Source of the DNA: an uncultured Clostridia bacterium
Lineage (GTDB): Bacteria > Bacillota > Clostridia > Christensenellales > Borkfalkiaceae
Length of the DNA: 64,000 bases
Assembly: GCA_949283125.1 (NCBI GenBank)
Contig: CASDRK010000006.1
Coordinates: 26,910-90,909, forward strand
Direction of reading: 5' to 3'
The position numbers and the translations under genes are program-made. The notes under the pieces are model-generated. The model was given only the letters and a program-made list of their open reading frames with translations, was not told the origin of the DNA and did not search any database. Below, piece after piece: positions 8,388 to 16,709 of this stretch; the first letter of the stretch is position 1, and every line of letters starts with the position of its first letter.

Positions 8388-9125
8388 TATCATGCATGAA
8401 ATAAGCCAGAAAAGGCCGAGATGCGCCGGATAGAAGACGTAGAAAAAATACTTCAGGTTCAGCTTGCCCCGCCTTCCGTCGTACATTGCCAGAGGAACGA
8501 GAGCGGCGAGCGAGAACCACTGGGCGGGATTGGAGTGCGCGGCGCAGAGCACGCACAGCCCCGCGGCAAACGCCGCGAGCCGCGCGACGCCGGCCGCCTC
8601 CCCGTCCGCGCGCCCCGACATCATGCAGTCCGCCGCGGCGGGAAACACCGCGAGCATGCAGCCCCAGAATCCGTATTCCACCGAAAACGCCGCGCCGTCG
8701 ATCTCTCGTATGCAAGTCACGGCAAAAGTAAGGAACACCATACCGATGAACCCCGCCGCCGCGAGCGCGACGGACAGCGGACGGGCCGACGACGACAGTT
8801 TTTCGGCAAACGCCTGCAGCGAATATATTATGAGCACGGACAGCGAAAAGGTGACGAGTATGCTCATTCGCAGCGATCCGGAAGCAATAAAGCTTACGAT
8901 CTGGCAGGCGAGCGCCGTCGACGCAAGCAGCAACAGCCTGTCGGTTTTATTTTTTGTGTGGCGGCAACCTTCCGCAAGCATGTAGGCAAAGAGCGGTAAG
9001 GAAATCCTTCCTATCCATCTCAACCATGCCGCCTGCGGAAAAAAGAACATGCCGATATGGTCGACGACCATCAAAACGGCAGCGAGCAGTTTTATGCCGT
9101 TGCCGTTTAGACATCTTATATTCAT
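8385..9125 (-). CDS. TraX family membrane protein
   Basis: A 246-residue protein with about eight hydrophobic segments. The opening GIKLLAAVLMVVDHIGMFFFP and the following RWIGRISLPLFAYMLAEGCRHT stretch are hallmarks of the TraX family. F-plasmid TraX acetylates pilin, but chromosomal relatives in Clostridia have no proven role. Its ATG overlaps the stop of the hydratase gene by four bases (ATGA), so the two are translated from one message. No conjugation genes are visible nearby. Confidence 0.85.
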   Translation of the reverse strand: MNIRCLNGNGIKLLAAVLMVVDHIGMFFFPQAAWLRWIGRISLPLFAYMLAEGCRHTKNKTDRLLLLASTALACQIVSFIASGSLRMSILVTFSLSVLIIYSLQAFAEKLSSSARPLSVALAAAGFIGMVFLTFAVTCIREIDGAAFSVEYGFWGCMLAVFPAAADCMMSGRADGEAAGVARLAAFAAGLCVLCAAHSNPAQWFSLAALVPLAMYDGRRGKLNLKYFFYVFYPAHLGLFWLISCMI

Positions 9126-11347
9126 TTCTGTTTATTGTAATTGATGAGACAACCGGAAAGAATTATTTGCTTTTCCTCCTCCGTAAGCTCGCCGACGGAG
9201 AACGAGATGTTTTTCACCTTTCCGCCCGATATGCGCTTTGCGGGAATGACGGGGTCGCCGGCGGCGATCCTGTCCCTGACGTTTTCAATATACACGTAAT
9301 CGCCGACGGCAAAATCCAACGTTTTTGTGAGGAGCGGAAGCATGCCCCAGTTGATGAGGTTGGAGCGATAGCGTTTGGTTGCGTATTCGGCGGCGATGTT
9401 GGCTATGCCGCCGAGCACCCTCTGACAGGAAGCCGCCTGTTCGCGGGCGGAGCCGTCGCCGGGCTTTACCGCCGCTATGCAACTGCCGAGCGCCGTGCCG
9501 GGGAGAACGGATATGCCGGCTTCGGCGAGCACTTCTTCGGGAATGGCGCCGCTCGCCCGTCTCTGCTCCTCCGCCTGCCTGACGCGCTTTGCCCTGCCGA
9601 CGTAGCCGGGATCCTTTCTGGAGAGCGCGAATTCGGCCAGCCGCAGGGGATTGGAGCGATAGGACGAGGTTTCGCCAGAGGGGATGAGTTCGTCGGTAGT
9701 GGTCACGGGGTCGGACAGAACGGAGACTATCTTGATGAGCAGATGGTTTGCAAGTTCCGTCTGTTCGGGCCAGTCGGCGATGTTGTTGCCGAAGACGAGC
9801 GGCACATCTTTCTGCGGCCTGAGCGCGCCGTGATAGACGCGGTTTTCGTAGATGGTGCTGTCGAAGTAATATTTTTTGAGCTTCCTTACGTATTGCATCT
9901 CGGTCGCGGGCGTGAGCATGCCGCCGTTTGCGGCCGTGGCGGCTATCGAGCGGGCGTCCATGAGGGCGACTGCGGAGAGCTGACCTTCGCCGAGCTTTGA
10001 GCCTTCGCGGTTTTCAAAGTTGCGCGTGGTGTGGCGTATGGACAGGGCATTGTCCGCCGGAGTGTCGCCGGCGCCGAAGCATGGACCGCAGAACGCCGTT
10101 TTGACTATGGCTCCGCTGCTCATGAGCGAGGAGACGTAGCCGTTGTCCGCAAGGCACTTGAACACAGGCTGGCTCTGGGGGTAGACGGAGAGCGAGAATT
10201 CCCCGAAGCCGCAGCTCTTGCCGCGCAGGATTTCGGCGCTCTCGGCGATGTTTTCGTAAGTGCCGCCGGCGCAGCCTGCTATGATGCCCTGATCTACCCT
10301 CACTCCCTCCGGCGAGACCTTGTCGAGAAGTCTGAAGGGTCTGCCGCCGCCCTTCAGGCGGTTGCCCGCCTCCTCCGCCTCGCCGAGGATGTCGCGGGCG
10401 TTTTCTATCACCTCCCTTACGGTATAAGCGTTAGAGGGGTGGAAAGGCAGGGCGATCATGGGTTCGACGCGGGAGAGATCGACGACCACCGCGCCGTCGT
10501 AATAGGCGGGATCGGAAGGGTGCATGGGTTTATAGGCCTCCTCCCTGCCGTGCAGCCTGAAATACTCCTCCGTGAGCCCGTCCGTCTCCCATACGGAGGA
10601 CAGGCAGGCAGTTTCCGTGGTCATGACGTCTATGCCGAGACGATAATCCATGGACAGGTTTGCTATGCCGGGGCCTATGAATTCCAGAACGCAGTTCTTG
10701 ACGAACCCCTTTTTGAAGGTTGCTCCGACGAGAGCTATGGCCACGTCGTGCGGGCCCACGCCCTTTTTAAGCCTGCCCTTCAGGTACACGGCGATGACCT
10801 TGGGGCGCGCGACGTCGTAAGTCTGACCGAGGAGCTGCTTTACGAGTTCCGGCCCGCCTTCGCCCACCGCCATGGTGCCCAGAGCGCCGTAGCGGGTATG
10901 GCTGTCGGAGCCGAGGATCATCTTGCCGCATGCGGCTTCGCATTCGCGCATGTACTGATGTATGACCGCAAGATGGGGCGGAACGAAATTGCCGCCGTAT
11001 TTTTTTGCGGCGGACAGCCCGAAGACATGGTCGTCCTCGTTTATAGTGCCGCCGACGGCGCACAGCGAGTTGTGGCAGTTTGTCAGCGTGTAAGGTATGG
11101 GGAATTTTTCCAGCCCGGAGGCCCTTGCCGTCTGTATTATGCCGACGTAAGTTATGTCGTGCGAGGCGAGGGCGTCGAACTTTATCTTAAGTCTTTGGTC
11201 GTCGCCGACGTTGTGGGCCTTTAAAATGCCGTACGTCAGCGTACCCTTTACGGCCGCCCGCTTCTGCTCCTCGCGCATGAAGGCGACGTTCTCCCTGATA
11301 AGTTTTCCGCCTGTGTAGTAGACGCCGTTTTTGATGAGTTTTATCAT
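9122..11347 (-). CDS. Aconitase-superfamily hydratase, YbhJ-like
   Basis: A 741-residue enzyme of the aconitase fold. Cysteines for a 4Fe-4S cluster are visible in IIAGCAGGTYEN and in CGPCFGAGDTP. The substrate-handling stretches KMILGSDSHTRYGALGTMAVGEGGPELVKQL and, at the C-terminal swivel, YRSNLINWGMLPLL are typical. The order and spacing resemble E. coli YbhJ and related clostridial hydratases rather than AcnA or AcnB, so the true substrate is unknown and I would not call it citrate-cycle aconitase. GGAGG precedes the ATG. It is the first gene of an operon with the TraX-like protein. Confidence 0.82.
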   Translation of the reverse strand: MIKLIKNGVYYTGGKLIRENVAFMREEQKRAAVKGTLTYGILKAHNVGDDQRLKIKFDALASHDITYVGIIQTARASGLEKFPIPYTLTNCHNSLCAVGGTINEDDHVFGLSAAKKYGGNFVPPHLAVIHQYMRECEAACGKMILGSDSHTRYGALGTMAVGEGGPELVKQLLGQTYDVARPKVIAVYLKGRLKKGVGPHDVAIALVGATFKKGFVKNCVLEFIGPGIANLSMDYRLGIDVMTTETACLSSVWETDGLTEEYFRLHGREEAYKPMHPSDPAYYDGAVVVDLSRVEPMIALPFHPSNAYTVREVIENARDILGEAEEAGNRLKGGGRPFRLLDKVSPEGVRVDQGIIAGCAGGTYENIAESAEILRGKSCGFGEFSLSVYPQSQPVFKCLADNGYVSSLMSSGAIVKTAFCGPCFGAGDTPADNALSIRHTTRNFENREGSKLGEGQLSAVALMDARSIAATAANGGMLTPATEMQYVRKLKKYYFDSTIYENRVYHGALRPQKDVPLVFGNNIADWPEQTELANHLLIKIVSVLSDPVTTTDELIPSGETSSYRSNPLRLAEFALSRKDPGYVGRAKRVRQAEEQRRASGAIPEEVLAEAGISVLPGTALGSCIAAVKPGDGSAREQAASCQRVLGGIANIAAEYATKRYRSNLINWGMLPLLTKTLDFAVGDYVYIENVRDRIAAGDPVIPAKRISGGKVKNISFSVGELTEEEKQIILSGCLINYNKQK

Positions 11348-11379
11348 GGCATGGGCCTCCGAAAAAGATGAATAACAAT

Positions 11380-11408
11380 ATTTTACTATATCTTTACCAT
11401 TTTTTCAA
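11380..11408 (-). promoter_or_regulatory. Predicted promoter of the hydratase-TraX operon
   Basis: TTGAAA (11403-11408), 17 bases and TAAAAT (11380-11385) on the minus strand, giving a leader of about 25 bases before the ATG at 11347. Confidence 0.65.
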
Positions 11409-11448
11409 GCGCGCGGAGCGGCAAATTGAAAATTATGCACTCCTTAAG

Positions 11449-11477
11449 TTGCCTTTTTTTTGCGCCGCATATATAAT
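11449..11477 (+). promoter_or_regulatory. Predicted promoter of a likely leaderless transcript
   Basis: TTGCCT (11449-11454), 17 bases and TATAAT (11472-11477). The expected transcript start, about 7 bases after the -10 box, falls on the ATG at 11484. Confidence 0.65.
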
Positions 11478-11483
11478 ATAGCC

Positions 11484-11969
11484 ATGAAAAAGTTCAGATA
11501 CTCCATGCCCCGGCTGACTCTGATATTGATAATCGCCGGGCTGGCCGTATGCCTTGCCGGCTTCGGCCTGAATTTGTACGTATGCATAACCGACGGCACG
11601 TCGTACGCCGTAAATCCCGCAATACCGCTCACGCTGTACATCCTCACGTTTGCCGTAACCGCGGCCGCGGGAGGGCTGCTTGTGAGCATATTGGTTTCTT
11701 CGTACTACGCTGTGGACGGAAAGAAGCTGAAAACGGCCTTCGGCGCGATAAGGAGCAGCTATCCGACCGACGACATCGACGCGCTGCTTTTAGACAGAGC
11801 CACCGACAGACTGTACGTGCGCATGAAGGACGGCGGCATAATAAACGTTGTGATAAAGAGCGCGGCCTACGCCGACTTTGTGCAGGCCGTGCTGGACGCC
11901 AATCCCGCCATCGAATATGCCATTCAGTCGCTGGAAAACACGCCCGACGACAAAAACCCGAAAAAATAG
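11484..11969 (+). CDS. Two-span membrane protein with a bacterial PH-like C-terminal domain
   Basis: A 161-residue protein. Two hydrophobic spans (about residues 9-31 and 44-70) are followed by a soluble part starting SSYYAVDGKKLKTAFG and continuing DDIDALLLDRATDRLYVRM. That pattern (strand, turn, IDALLLDRATDRLYV) resembles bacterial PH-domain membrane proteins; the call is by pattern only. There is no ribosome site, and the promoter places the start of the RNA on this ATG, so translation is probably leaderless. The downstream ATG at 11508 also lacks a ribosome site. Confidence 0.65.
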   Translation: MKKFRYSMPRLTLILIIAGLAVCLAGFGLNLYVCITDGTSYAVNPAIPLTLYILTFAVTAAAGGLLVSILVSSYYAVDGKKLKTAFGAIRSSYPTDDIDALLLDRATDRLYVRMKDGGIINVVIKSAAYADFVQAVLDANPAIEYAIQSLENTPDDKNPKK

Positions 11970-11982
11970 AAAAGAGCGCAAA

Positions 11983-12015
11983 GGGGCGGCCGCAGAGTAA
12001 TTCTGCGGCCGCCCC
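11983..12015. terminator. Convergent terminator hairpin
   Basis: A 14-base-pair stem (GGGGCGGCCGCAGA and its complement) with a 5-base loop, then GCGTCTTTTA on the plus strand. It separates the PH-like gene from the convergent plsY. Confidence 0.75.
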
Positions 12016-12033
12016 GCGTCTTTTACGGACGCG

Positions 12034-12759
12034 TCACGCTCTGTTTTTGCGCACCATCTTTTTGATCGACGTGCGATGCTCTTCGCCGCCCATCAGGCGG
12101 TAAAGGTTTTTGCGGTGAGCGATCCATGTTATGAGATTGAACGCGAGCAACAGCATGAAGGCGGCTATCGCAAAGCCGTCGTCAAGCCGGCCCGAATAGC
12201 GCAGAAAGAAGATGACTCCCTGCCAAATCGTAAAGCCCGAAACGCCGATGAGCGAGCCCATGGAGCCCCACTCGAAGACGTATATGTAGAGCACGATAAA
12301 GAGCAGAAAGGCAAAGGCTATGGGAAAGTACCAGCCGACTTCGCAGGTGACGCCGCAGGTGAACACGCCGAGGGTCGTGGCTATGCCCTTGCCGCCCCTG
12401 AATTTCATGGTGACTGGGAACACGTGGCCTACGACGGCGCACAGCCCGAAGAGATAGCGCGAGACGTCGGACACCGCAACCGCGCCGCCGTCAAAGCACA
12501 TGCCGGCAAATGCGAGATGCCCGGCCATAACGGGGATTATGCCCTTGAGCGCGTCGCACACGAAATTTATCAGCCCTATCTTCCAGCCGAACGTGCGCGA
12601 CATGTTCATGGTGCCCGGATTGCCGCTGCCCTGCGAACGGATGTCCTTGTGTTTGATTTTTGAAATGAGCACGGCGAAGTTGAAGCATCCGAGAAGATAG
12701 CTTAAAAGGGCGCCGAGCGCAAGCCAATACCACGTATCGGCAAAACTTACGGGAATCAT
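12034..12759 (-). CDS. plsY: Acyl-phosphate:glycerol-3-phosphate acyltransferase
   Basis: This acylates glycerol-3-phosphate with acyl-phosphate, the first step of phospholipid synthesis in Gram-positives, within the membrane. The three PlsY loops are visible: GSGNPGTMNMSRTFG, FRGGKGIATTLGV with KFRGGKG, and a C-terminal IAHRKNLYRLMGGEEHRT. Several hydrophobic spans run throughout. At 241 residues it is a little longer than usual, with extra spans in the second half. AAGGAG precedes the ATG, which starts one base after the der stop, so the pair is one operon (der-plsY is a common clostridial arrangement). Confidence 0.95.
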   Translation of the reverse strand: MIPVSFADTWYWLALGALLSYLLGCFNFAVLISKIKHKDIRSQGSGNPGTMNMSRTFGWKIGLINFVCDALKGIIPVMAGHLAFAGMCFDGGAVAVSDVSRYLFGLCAVVGHVFPVTMKFRGGKGIATTLGVFTCGVTCEVGWYFPIAFAFLLFIVLYIYVFEWGSMGSLIGVSGFTIWQGVIFFLRYSGRLDDGFAIAAFMLLLAFNLITWIAHRKNLYRLMGGEEHRTSIKKMVRKNRA

Positions 12760-12760
12760 A

Positions 12761-14071
12761 TCAGTTCTCCTTCTTCTCCCTCAGAACTATCCTTATGGGC
12801 GTGCCGGAAAAATCAAAGCACTTGCGCAGGGTGTTTTCGAGAAAGCGCCGGTATGAAAAATGCAGCAGTTCGGCCGAATTGACAAAGAGCACGAACGTAG
12901 GCGGCGCGACGGAAACCTGCGAAGAATAGTACACCTTCAGCCTGCGGCCGTTGTACGAGGGCGGTTCGTTGGCGCGGACGGTGTCGGAGATGAGGTCGTT
13001 CAGCGTGCCGGTGGGGACGCGCCTGCGCGCGTTGGCATACACTTCGTCCACGGCGGACATTATCCTTTCGGTGCGCTGACCCGTTTTGGCCGAAACGTAG
13101 ACGGTCCTGAAATAGTCCATGAACTTGAGGTCTTCCTTAAGCTTGTCTTCAAACTTGTTTATGGTGTGGGTATCCTTTTCTATCAGGTCCCACTTGTTCA
13201 TGACTATCACCGACGGCTTGCCCTGCTCGTGCACATAACCCACTATTTTTGTATCCTGCTCGGTAAGTCCTTCGGCGCTGTCGACGACGAGCAGACACAC
13301 GTCCGCGCGGCGCACCGCGTCGAAGGCGCGCATGACGGAATAGTATTCCACGTCGTCCTCCACCCTGGACTTTTTGCGTATCCCGGCGGTATCTATTATG
13401 GTGTACGCCCTGCCGTCGTAGGTGAACTTTGTGTCTATGGCGTCGCGCGTGGTGCCGGCGATGTCGGTGACTATCGACCGCTCGAAGCCGAGCAGCCTGT
13501 TTACGAGACTGCTTTTGCCCGCGTTCGGCTTGCCGACGACGGCAATTTTTATGCTGTCGTCCTCCTCGTTTTCGTACTTTTCAAACCAGCTTACGGCTTC
13601 GTCGAGCACGTCGCCTATGCCGGTGGAATGCTCGCTGGAGACCGGGAAGGGTTCGCCGAGACCGAGAGAATAGAATTCAAACACCTTTTCTTCGGAGTAT
13701 TCGTCGATCTTGTTGACGACGAGTATGACGGGCTTTTTGGAGCGGCGGAGCATGTCGGCCACGTCGTAATCGGACGTGGTGAGTCCCTCCTTTCCGTCGA
13801 CGAAAAAGAGTATCACCTGCGCCGTTTCTATAGCGACTTCAGCCTGTTTTTTTATCTCCTTCCACATGGTGTCGTCCGACTTGAGCTCTATGCCGCCCGT
13901 GTCGACGATGGCAAAATTTTTGCCTCTCCACTCGGCGTCGGCATACAATCTGTCGCGCGTGACGCCCGGCCTGTCCTCGGTTATCGACACCTTGCGCCCC
14001 ACCACTTTATTGAAGAACGTGCTCTTGCCGACATTGGGTCTGCCGACGATAGCTACCAACGGATTTGCCAT
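12761..14071 (-). CDS. der: Ribosome biogenesis GTPase Der (EngA)
   Basis: A double-GTPase needed for 50S subunit maturation. The first G domain shows GRPNVGKSTFFN and DTGG; the second shows GKPNAGKSSLVN and DTAGIRKK. NKID and NKWD are the guanine-specificity motifs. The C-terminal KH-like domain runs from about residue 350 to 436. Length is normal. A short AGG site precedes the ATG at 14071, and plsY follows immediately. Confidence 0.97.
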   Translation of the reverse strand: MANPLVAIVGRPNVGKSTFFNKVVGRKVSITEDRPGVTRDRLYADAEWRGKNFAIVDTGGIELKSDDTMWKEIKKQAEVAIETAQVILFFVDGKEGLTTSDYDVADMLRRSKKPVILVVNKIDEYSEEKVFEFYSLGLGEPFPVSSEHSTGIGDVLDEAVSWFEKYENEEDDSIKIAVVGKPNAGKSSLVNRLLGFERSIVTDIAGTTRDAIDTKFTYDGRAYTIIDTAGIRKKSRVEDDVEYYSVMRAFDAVRRADVCLLVVDSAEGLTEQDTKIVGYVHEQGKPSVIVMNKWDLIEKDTHTINKFEDKLKEDLKFMDYFRTVYVSAKTGQRTERIMSAVDEVYANARRRVPTGTLNDLISDTVRANEPPSYNGRRLKVYYSSQVSVAPPTFVLFVNSAELLHFSYRRFLENTLRKCFDFSGTPIRIVLREKKEN

Positions 14072-14175
14072 GACAATGACCTTTTACCCTGTTTTTTTCG
14101 GTTACATTATAAAGCATTTTAAATTAATTGTAAAGAAAAATTCATGCGGCGGCCGCAAAGCCATTTTTACGCAAA

Positions 14176-14207
14176 CGCGCCCGCGCTCCGAAGGGAGCGC
14201 GGGCGCG
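14176..14207 (-). terminator. GC-rich hairpin after the small membrane protein gene
   Basis: A 14-base-pair perfect stem with loop GAAG; the minus strand then reads TTTGCGTAAAAATGG. The T-run is weak, so this is either a weak terminator or an mRNA-stabilising hairpin. Confidence 0.6.
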
Positions 14208-14235
14208 GCGGGACGGACCCGGCAATTGCCTTTTG

Positions 14236-14604
14236 TCAGAAGAAAGTGGGTATTGCGCCGAATACAACGCCGAGCACGAAGATGATGAGGAACACCCAGT
14301 ATGCCGCGCGCCAGTTGCGGTTTTTGCCGCTGACATACCCGTATGCGGGCAGCGCGATGGCGACGATGACGGCGATATTGCCGAGCAGCGTGATTATGCC
14401 GACGACGGCCTGAAGGGTCGCGCCCAGACCGCCCGTGTACTTGGCGATGAAGTTGATGAGACCGCTGACGATGTAGAGCACGGCGGCGACGGCCATGCCC
14501 CAGAACGCGCACGTTCTGACGATGCTGCCGTTGGTCACCACCGTCCTCCTGACAACGGTCTTTTTCTGAGTTGTCTGATTGTTTTGATTGCTTTTTTTAG
14601 CCAT
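14236..14604 (-). CDS. Small membrane protein of unknown function
   Basis: 122 residues from the ATG at 14604, with AAGGAG upstream. The first 30 residues are polar and rich in Gln, Asn, Lys and Thr. Three hydrophobic segments follow (about 33-50, 58-85 and 97-120), with a basic YGYVSGKNRNWR loop between the second and third. No family is recognised. It stands alone between the RluD-type gene and der. Confidence 0.7.
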   Translation of the reverse strand: MAKKSNQNNQTTQKKTVVRRTVVTNGSIVRTCAFWGMAVAAVLYIVSGLINFIAKYTGGLGATLQAVVGIITLLGNIAVIVAIALPAYGYVSGKNRNWRAAYWVFLIIFVLGVVFGAIPTFF

Positions 14605-14645
14605 GATTGTCTCCTTATGTTTTACGCGCGGTAAGCGCGCGGCAT

Positions 14646-15575
14646 TCAGTATCTGACGGCGTCCGCGTCGAACCCGAGCTTTTTGAGCACGTTTACAAAG
14701 TAGTCGGGCAGGGGCGCGGTGAACGACATGCGCTCGCCGGTGCGCGGGTGGTCGAGCTCCAGCCGACAGGCGTGCAGCAACTGACCGTTGAGGGCGAAGC
14801 GCTGTTTTTTTATGCCGTAGACGTCGTCGCCGACGACGGGATGACCCAGATATTTTGCATGGACGCGTATCTGATGCGTTCTGCCCGTGTGCAGGCTGAA
14901 CATGCACAGGGTGTAGCCGCCGGCGCGCTGCTCCACGCGATAATCGGTTATGGCCGTTTTGCCCTTTCCCGAAGGGACGACGGCCATCTTTACGCGGTCC
15001 TTGGGGTCGCGGCCGATGCAGGTCACCACGGTGCCGGAGTCATTTTTAAGATTGCCTTCGAGAAGGGCAAGATAGCGGCGGGCGCACGTCTTTTGCTCTA
15101 TCTGCTTTGCGAGAGCCACGTGAGCAAAATCGTTTTTGGCGACGACGAGCAGGCCCGAAGTGTTTTTGTCTATCCTGTGCACGATGCCGGGACGGAGAGC
15201 CCCGCCGACGCCGCTGAGATTTTTTAAACGGAAAAGCAGGGCGTTGACCAAAGTGCCGTCCGCGTTGCCGTTGCCGACGTGCACCGTGAGCCCCTGCTGC
15301 TTGTTTACGACGGCGATGTCGTCGTCTTCGTAGACTATATCGAGAGGTATGTCCTCCGGGCGGGCGGCAATTTCGACGGGATCGGGCAGGGAACAGACCA
15401 GAACATCGCCTTCAGATATGCCCTGCGAAGGCTTGGCCGCCCTTCCGTTGACGGTGACGAGCCCGCCTTCAAACAATTTTTTTACGGCCGAACGCGTCAT
15501 CTCCCGCAGACATTGACTAAGATATATGTCCGCGCGAACGCAGTTTTCTGCGGCGGTAAATGACAGCGTGCGCAT
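14646..15575 (-). CDS. RluD-family 23S rRNA pseudouridine synthase
   Basis: 309 residues. An N-terminal S4-like RNA-binding part (DIYLSQCLREMTRSAVKKLF ... VTVNGRAAKPSQGISEGD) is followed by the catalytic domain, with the aspartate in PGIVHRIDKNTSGLL and the HTGRTHQIRVHAKYLGHPVVGD motif. This is the usual RluA/RluD clade; the exact uridine is not predictable. The ATG at 15575 shares one base with the lspA stop (TGATG), so translation is coupled; lspA-rluD is a common Firmicute pair. The longer open frame upstream overlaps lspA and is not used. Confidence 0.92.
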   Translation of the reverse strand: MRTLSFTAAENCVRADIYLSQCLREMTRSAVKKLFEGGLVTVNGRAAKPSQGISEGDVLVCSLPDPVEIAARPEDIPLDIVYEDDDIAVVNKQQGLTVHVGNGNADGTLVNALLFRLKNLSGVGGALRPGIVHRIDKNTSGLLVVAKNDFAHVALAKQIEQKTCARRYLALLEGNLKNDSGTVVTCIGRDPKDRVKMAVVPSGKGKTAITDYRVEQRAGGYTLCMFSLHTGRTHQIRVHAKYLGHPVVGDDVYGIKKQRFALNGQLLHACRLELDHPRTGERMSFTAPLPDYFVNVLKKLGFDADAVRY

Positions 15576-16153
15576 CAGAGCCCGCCTGCTTTGTCGCTCT
15601 TTTTTTTCTCCTCTTCGGCCTGCTTCTTCTGCGCGGCTTTTGCGCGCCTGGTCAAAGGCACGAGCGCCCACTCGTTGAAAAACAGACAGTCGGCTATGGC
15701 GAAGATTATGCCTATCACGATGAAGAAGTCGGCAAAGTTGCAGCACGCCGTGGAAAAGAGCATGTTTATCCACACGAAGTCGCGCACTTGTCCTGCGTAT
15801 TCAAACCTGTCGAAAAGATTGCCCATGGCGCCGGCAATGACCATGGCGAGCGCGAGCTTTAAGAACGTGAAGCGCTTTTCGGGCACGAGCACGAACGCGA
15901 CGACAAGCACGACGAGCAGAATGATGGCGAAAGTGATGAGAAACGCGGTGTTGCCCGACAGCATGGAAAATGCCGCGCCGTTGTTGCGGCGGCCGCTTTC
16001 CACCCAGATAAAGCCGGGAATGACCGTGAAGTTCCAGCCCTGCGCCTCCTCGACATACTTTAAAGTTATGTCTATGGCGACGAGGGCGAGACAGAATATT
16101 ATGAGCAGGACGCTTATCCTGCCGAACTGTATTTTGAATTTTTTGTCCGACAT
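15575..16153 (-). CDS. lspA: Lipoprotein signal peptidase (signal peptidase II)
   Basis: This cleaves prolipoproteins before the lipidated cysteine, in the membrane. There are four hydrophobic spans. The NNGAAFSM motif and the two catalytic aspartates, in MGNLFDRF and in NFADFFIVIG, are present. At 192 residues it is longer than average because of a charged C-terminal tail rich in Lys, Glu and Ala. Its substrates here would include the ABC binding lipoprotein. A coupled RluD-type gene follows. Confidence 0.95.
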   Translation of the reverse strand: MSDKKFKIQFGRISVLLIIFCLALVAIDITLKYVEEAQGWNFTVIPGFIWVESGRRNNGAAFSMLSGNTAFLITFAIILLVVLVVAFVLVPEKRFTFLKLALAMVIAGAMGNLFDRFEYAGQVRDFVWINMLFSTACCNFADFFIVIGIIFAIADCLFFNEWALVPLTRRAKAAQKKQAEEEKKKSDKAGGL

Positions 16154-16232
16154 ATCTAAATTATATCACAGCAAAATGACGAATGAAAGTATTTTGAAGG
16201 ACATTTTAATAAAAAATGCCAAAAGACGGATA

Positions 16233-16257
16233 GGGCGCAACTTTAAAAGTTGCGCCC
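16233..16257 (-). terminator. Terminator after mazF
   Basis: Ten-base-pair stem GGGCGCAACT/AGTTGCGCCC directly after the stop. The minus strand then reads TATCCGTCTTTTGG. Confidence 0.7.
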
Positions 16258-16259
16258 GG

Positions 16260-16604
16260 CTATTTGATGAAGCCTAAACTTATCAGTATGGCCTTGTCGA
16301 CCTGCGACATGGTTTCGGTGGAAAGTTCGCCTATCCTCTCCTTTAGCCTGCGCTTGTCGAGCGTGCGTATCTGCTCGAGCAGGATGACGGAATCCTTGTT
16401 CAGCCCGTATGCGTTGGACGGAAGCTCGATGTGCGTGGGCAATTTTGCCTTGTTTATCTTGCTTGTCACCGCCGCCGCGATGACCGTGGGCGAAAATTTG
16501 TTGCCGACGTCGTTCTGCACCACGAGCACGGGACGCACCCCGCCCTGTTCGCTGCCCACCACGGGCGACAGGTCGGCGTAATACAGTTCTCCTCGCTTTA
16601 TCAT
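16260..16604 (-). CDS. PemK/MazF (EndoA) family endoribonuclease
   Basis: 114 residues from the ATG at 16604, with GGAGG upstream. The family pattern is clear: [31 protein letters not shown], then TVIAAAVTS and the [12 protein letters not shown] stretch. The family cuts single-stranded RNA at short sequences and is normally held inactive by a small antitoxin encoded just upstream. Here only 105 bases separate it from nnr, with no room for a full antitoxin. An alr-mazF neighbourhood with nnr is typical of Firmicutes, but neither alr nor an antitoxin gene is in view. Confidence 0.9.
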   Translation of the reverse strand: MIKRGELYYADLSPVVGSEQGGVRPVLVVQNDVGNKFSPTVIAAAVTSKINKAKLPTHIELPSNAYGLNKDSVILLEQIRTLDKRRLKERIGELSTETMSQVDKAILISLGFIK

Positions 16605-16709
16605 TGAATTTACCTCCTGCGGCATGCAGCGCCGCGGGGCAGTTATAGTATATTATATGTAGCTGCCTTGATTTTATTGTTGACAGCGGCGGGGAGTTTT
16701 ATACGCCCG

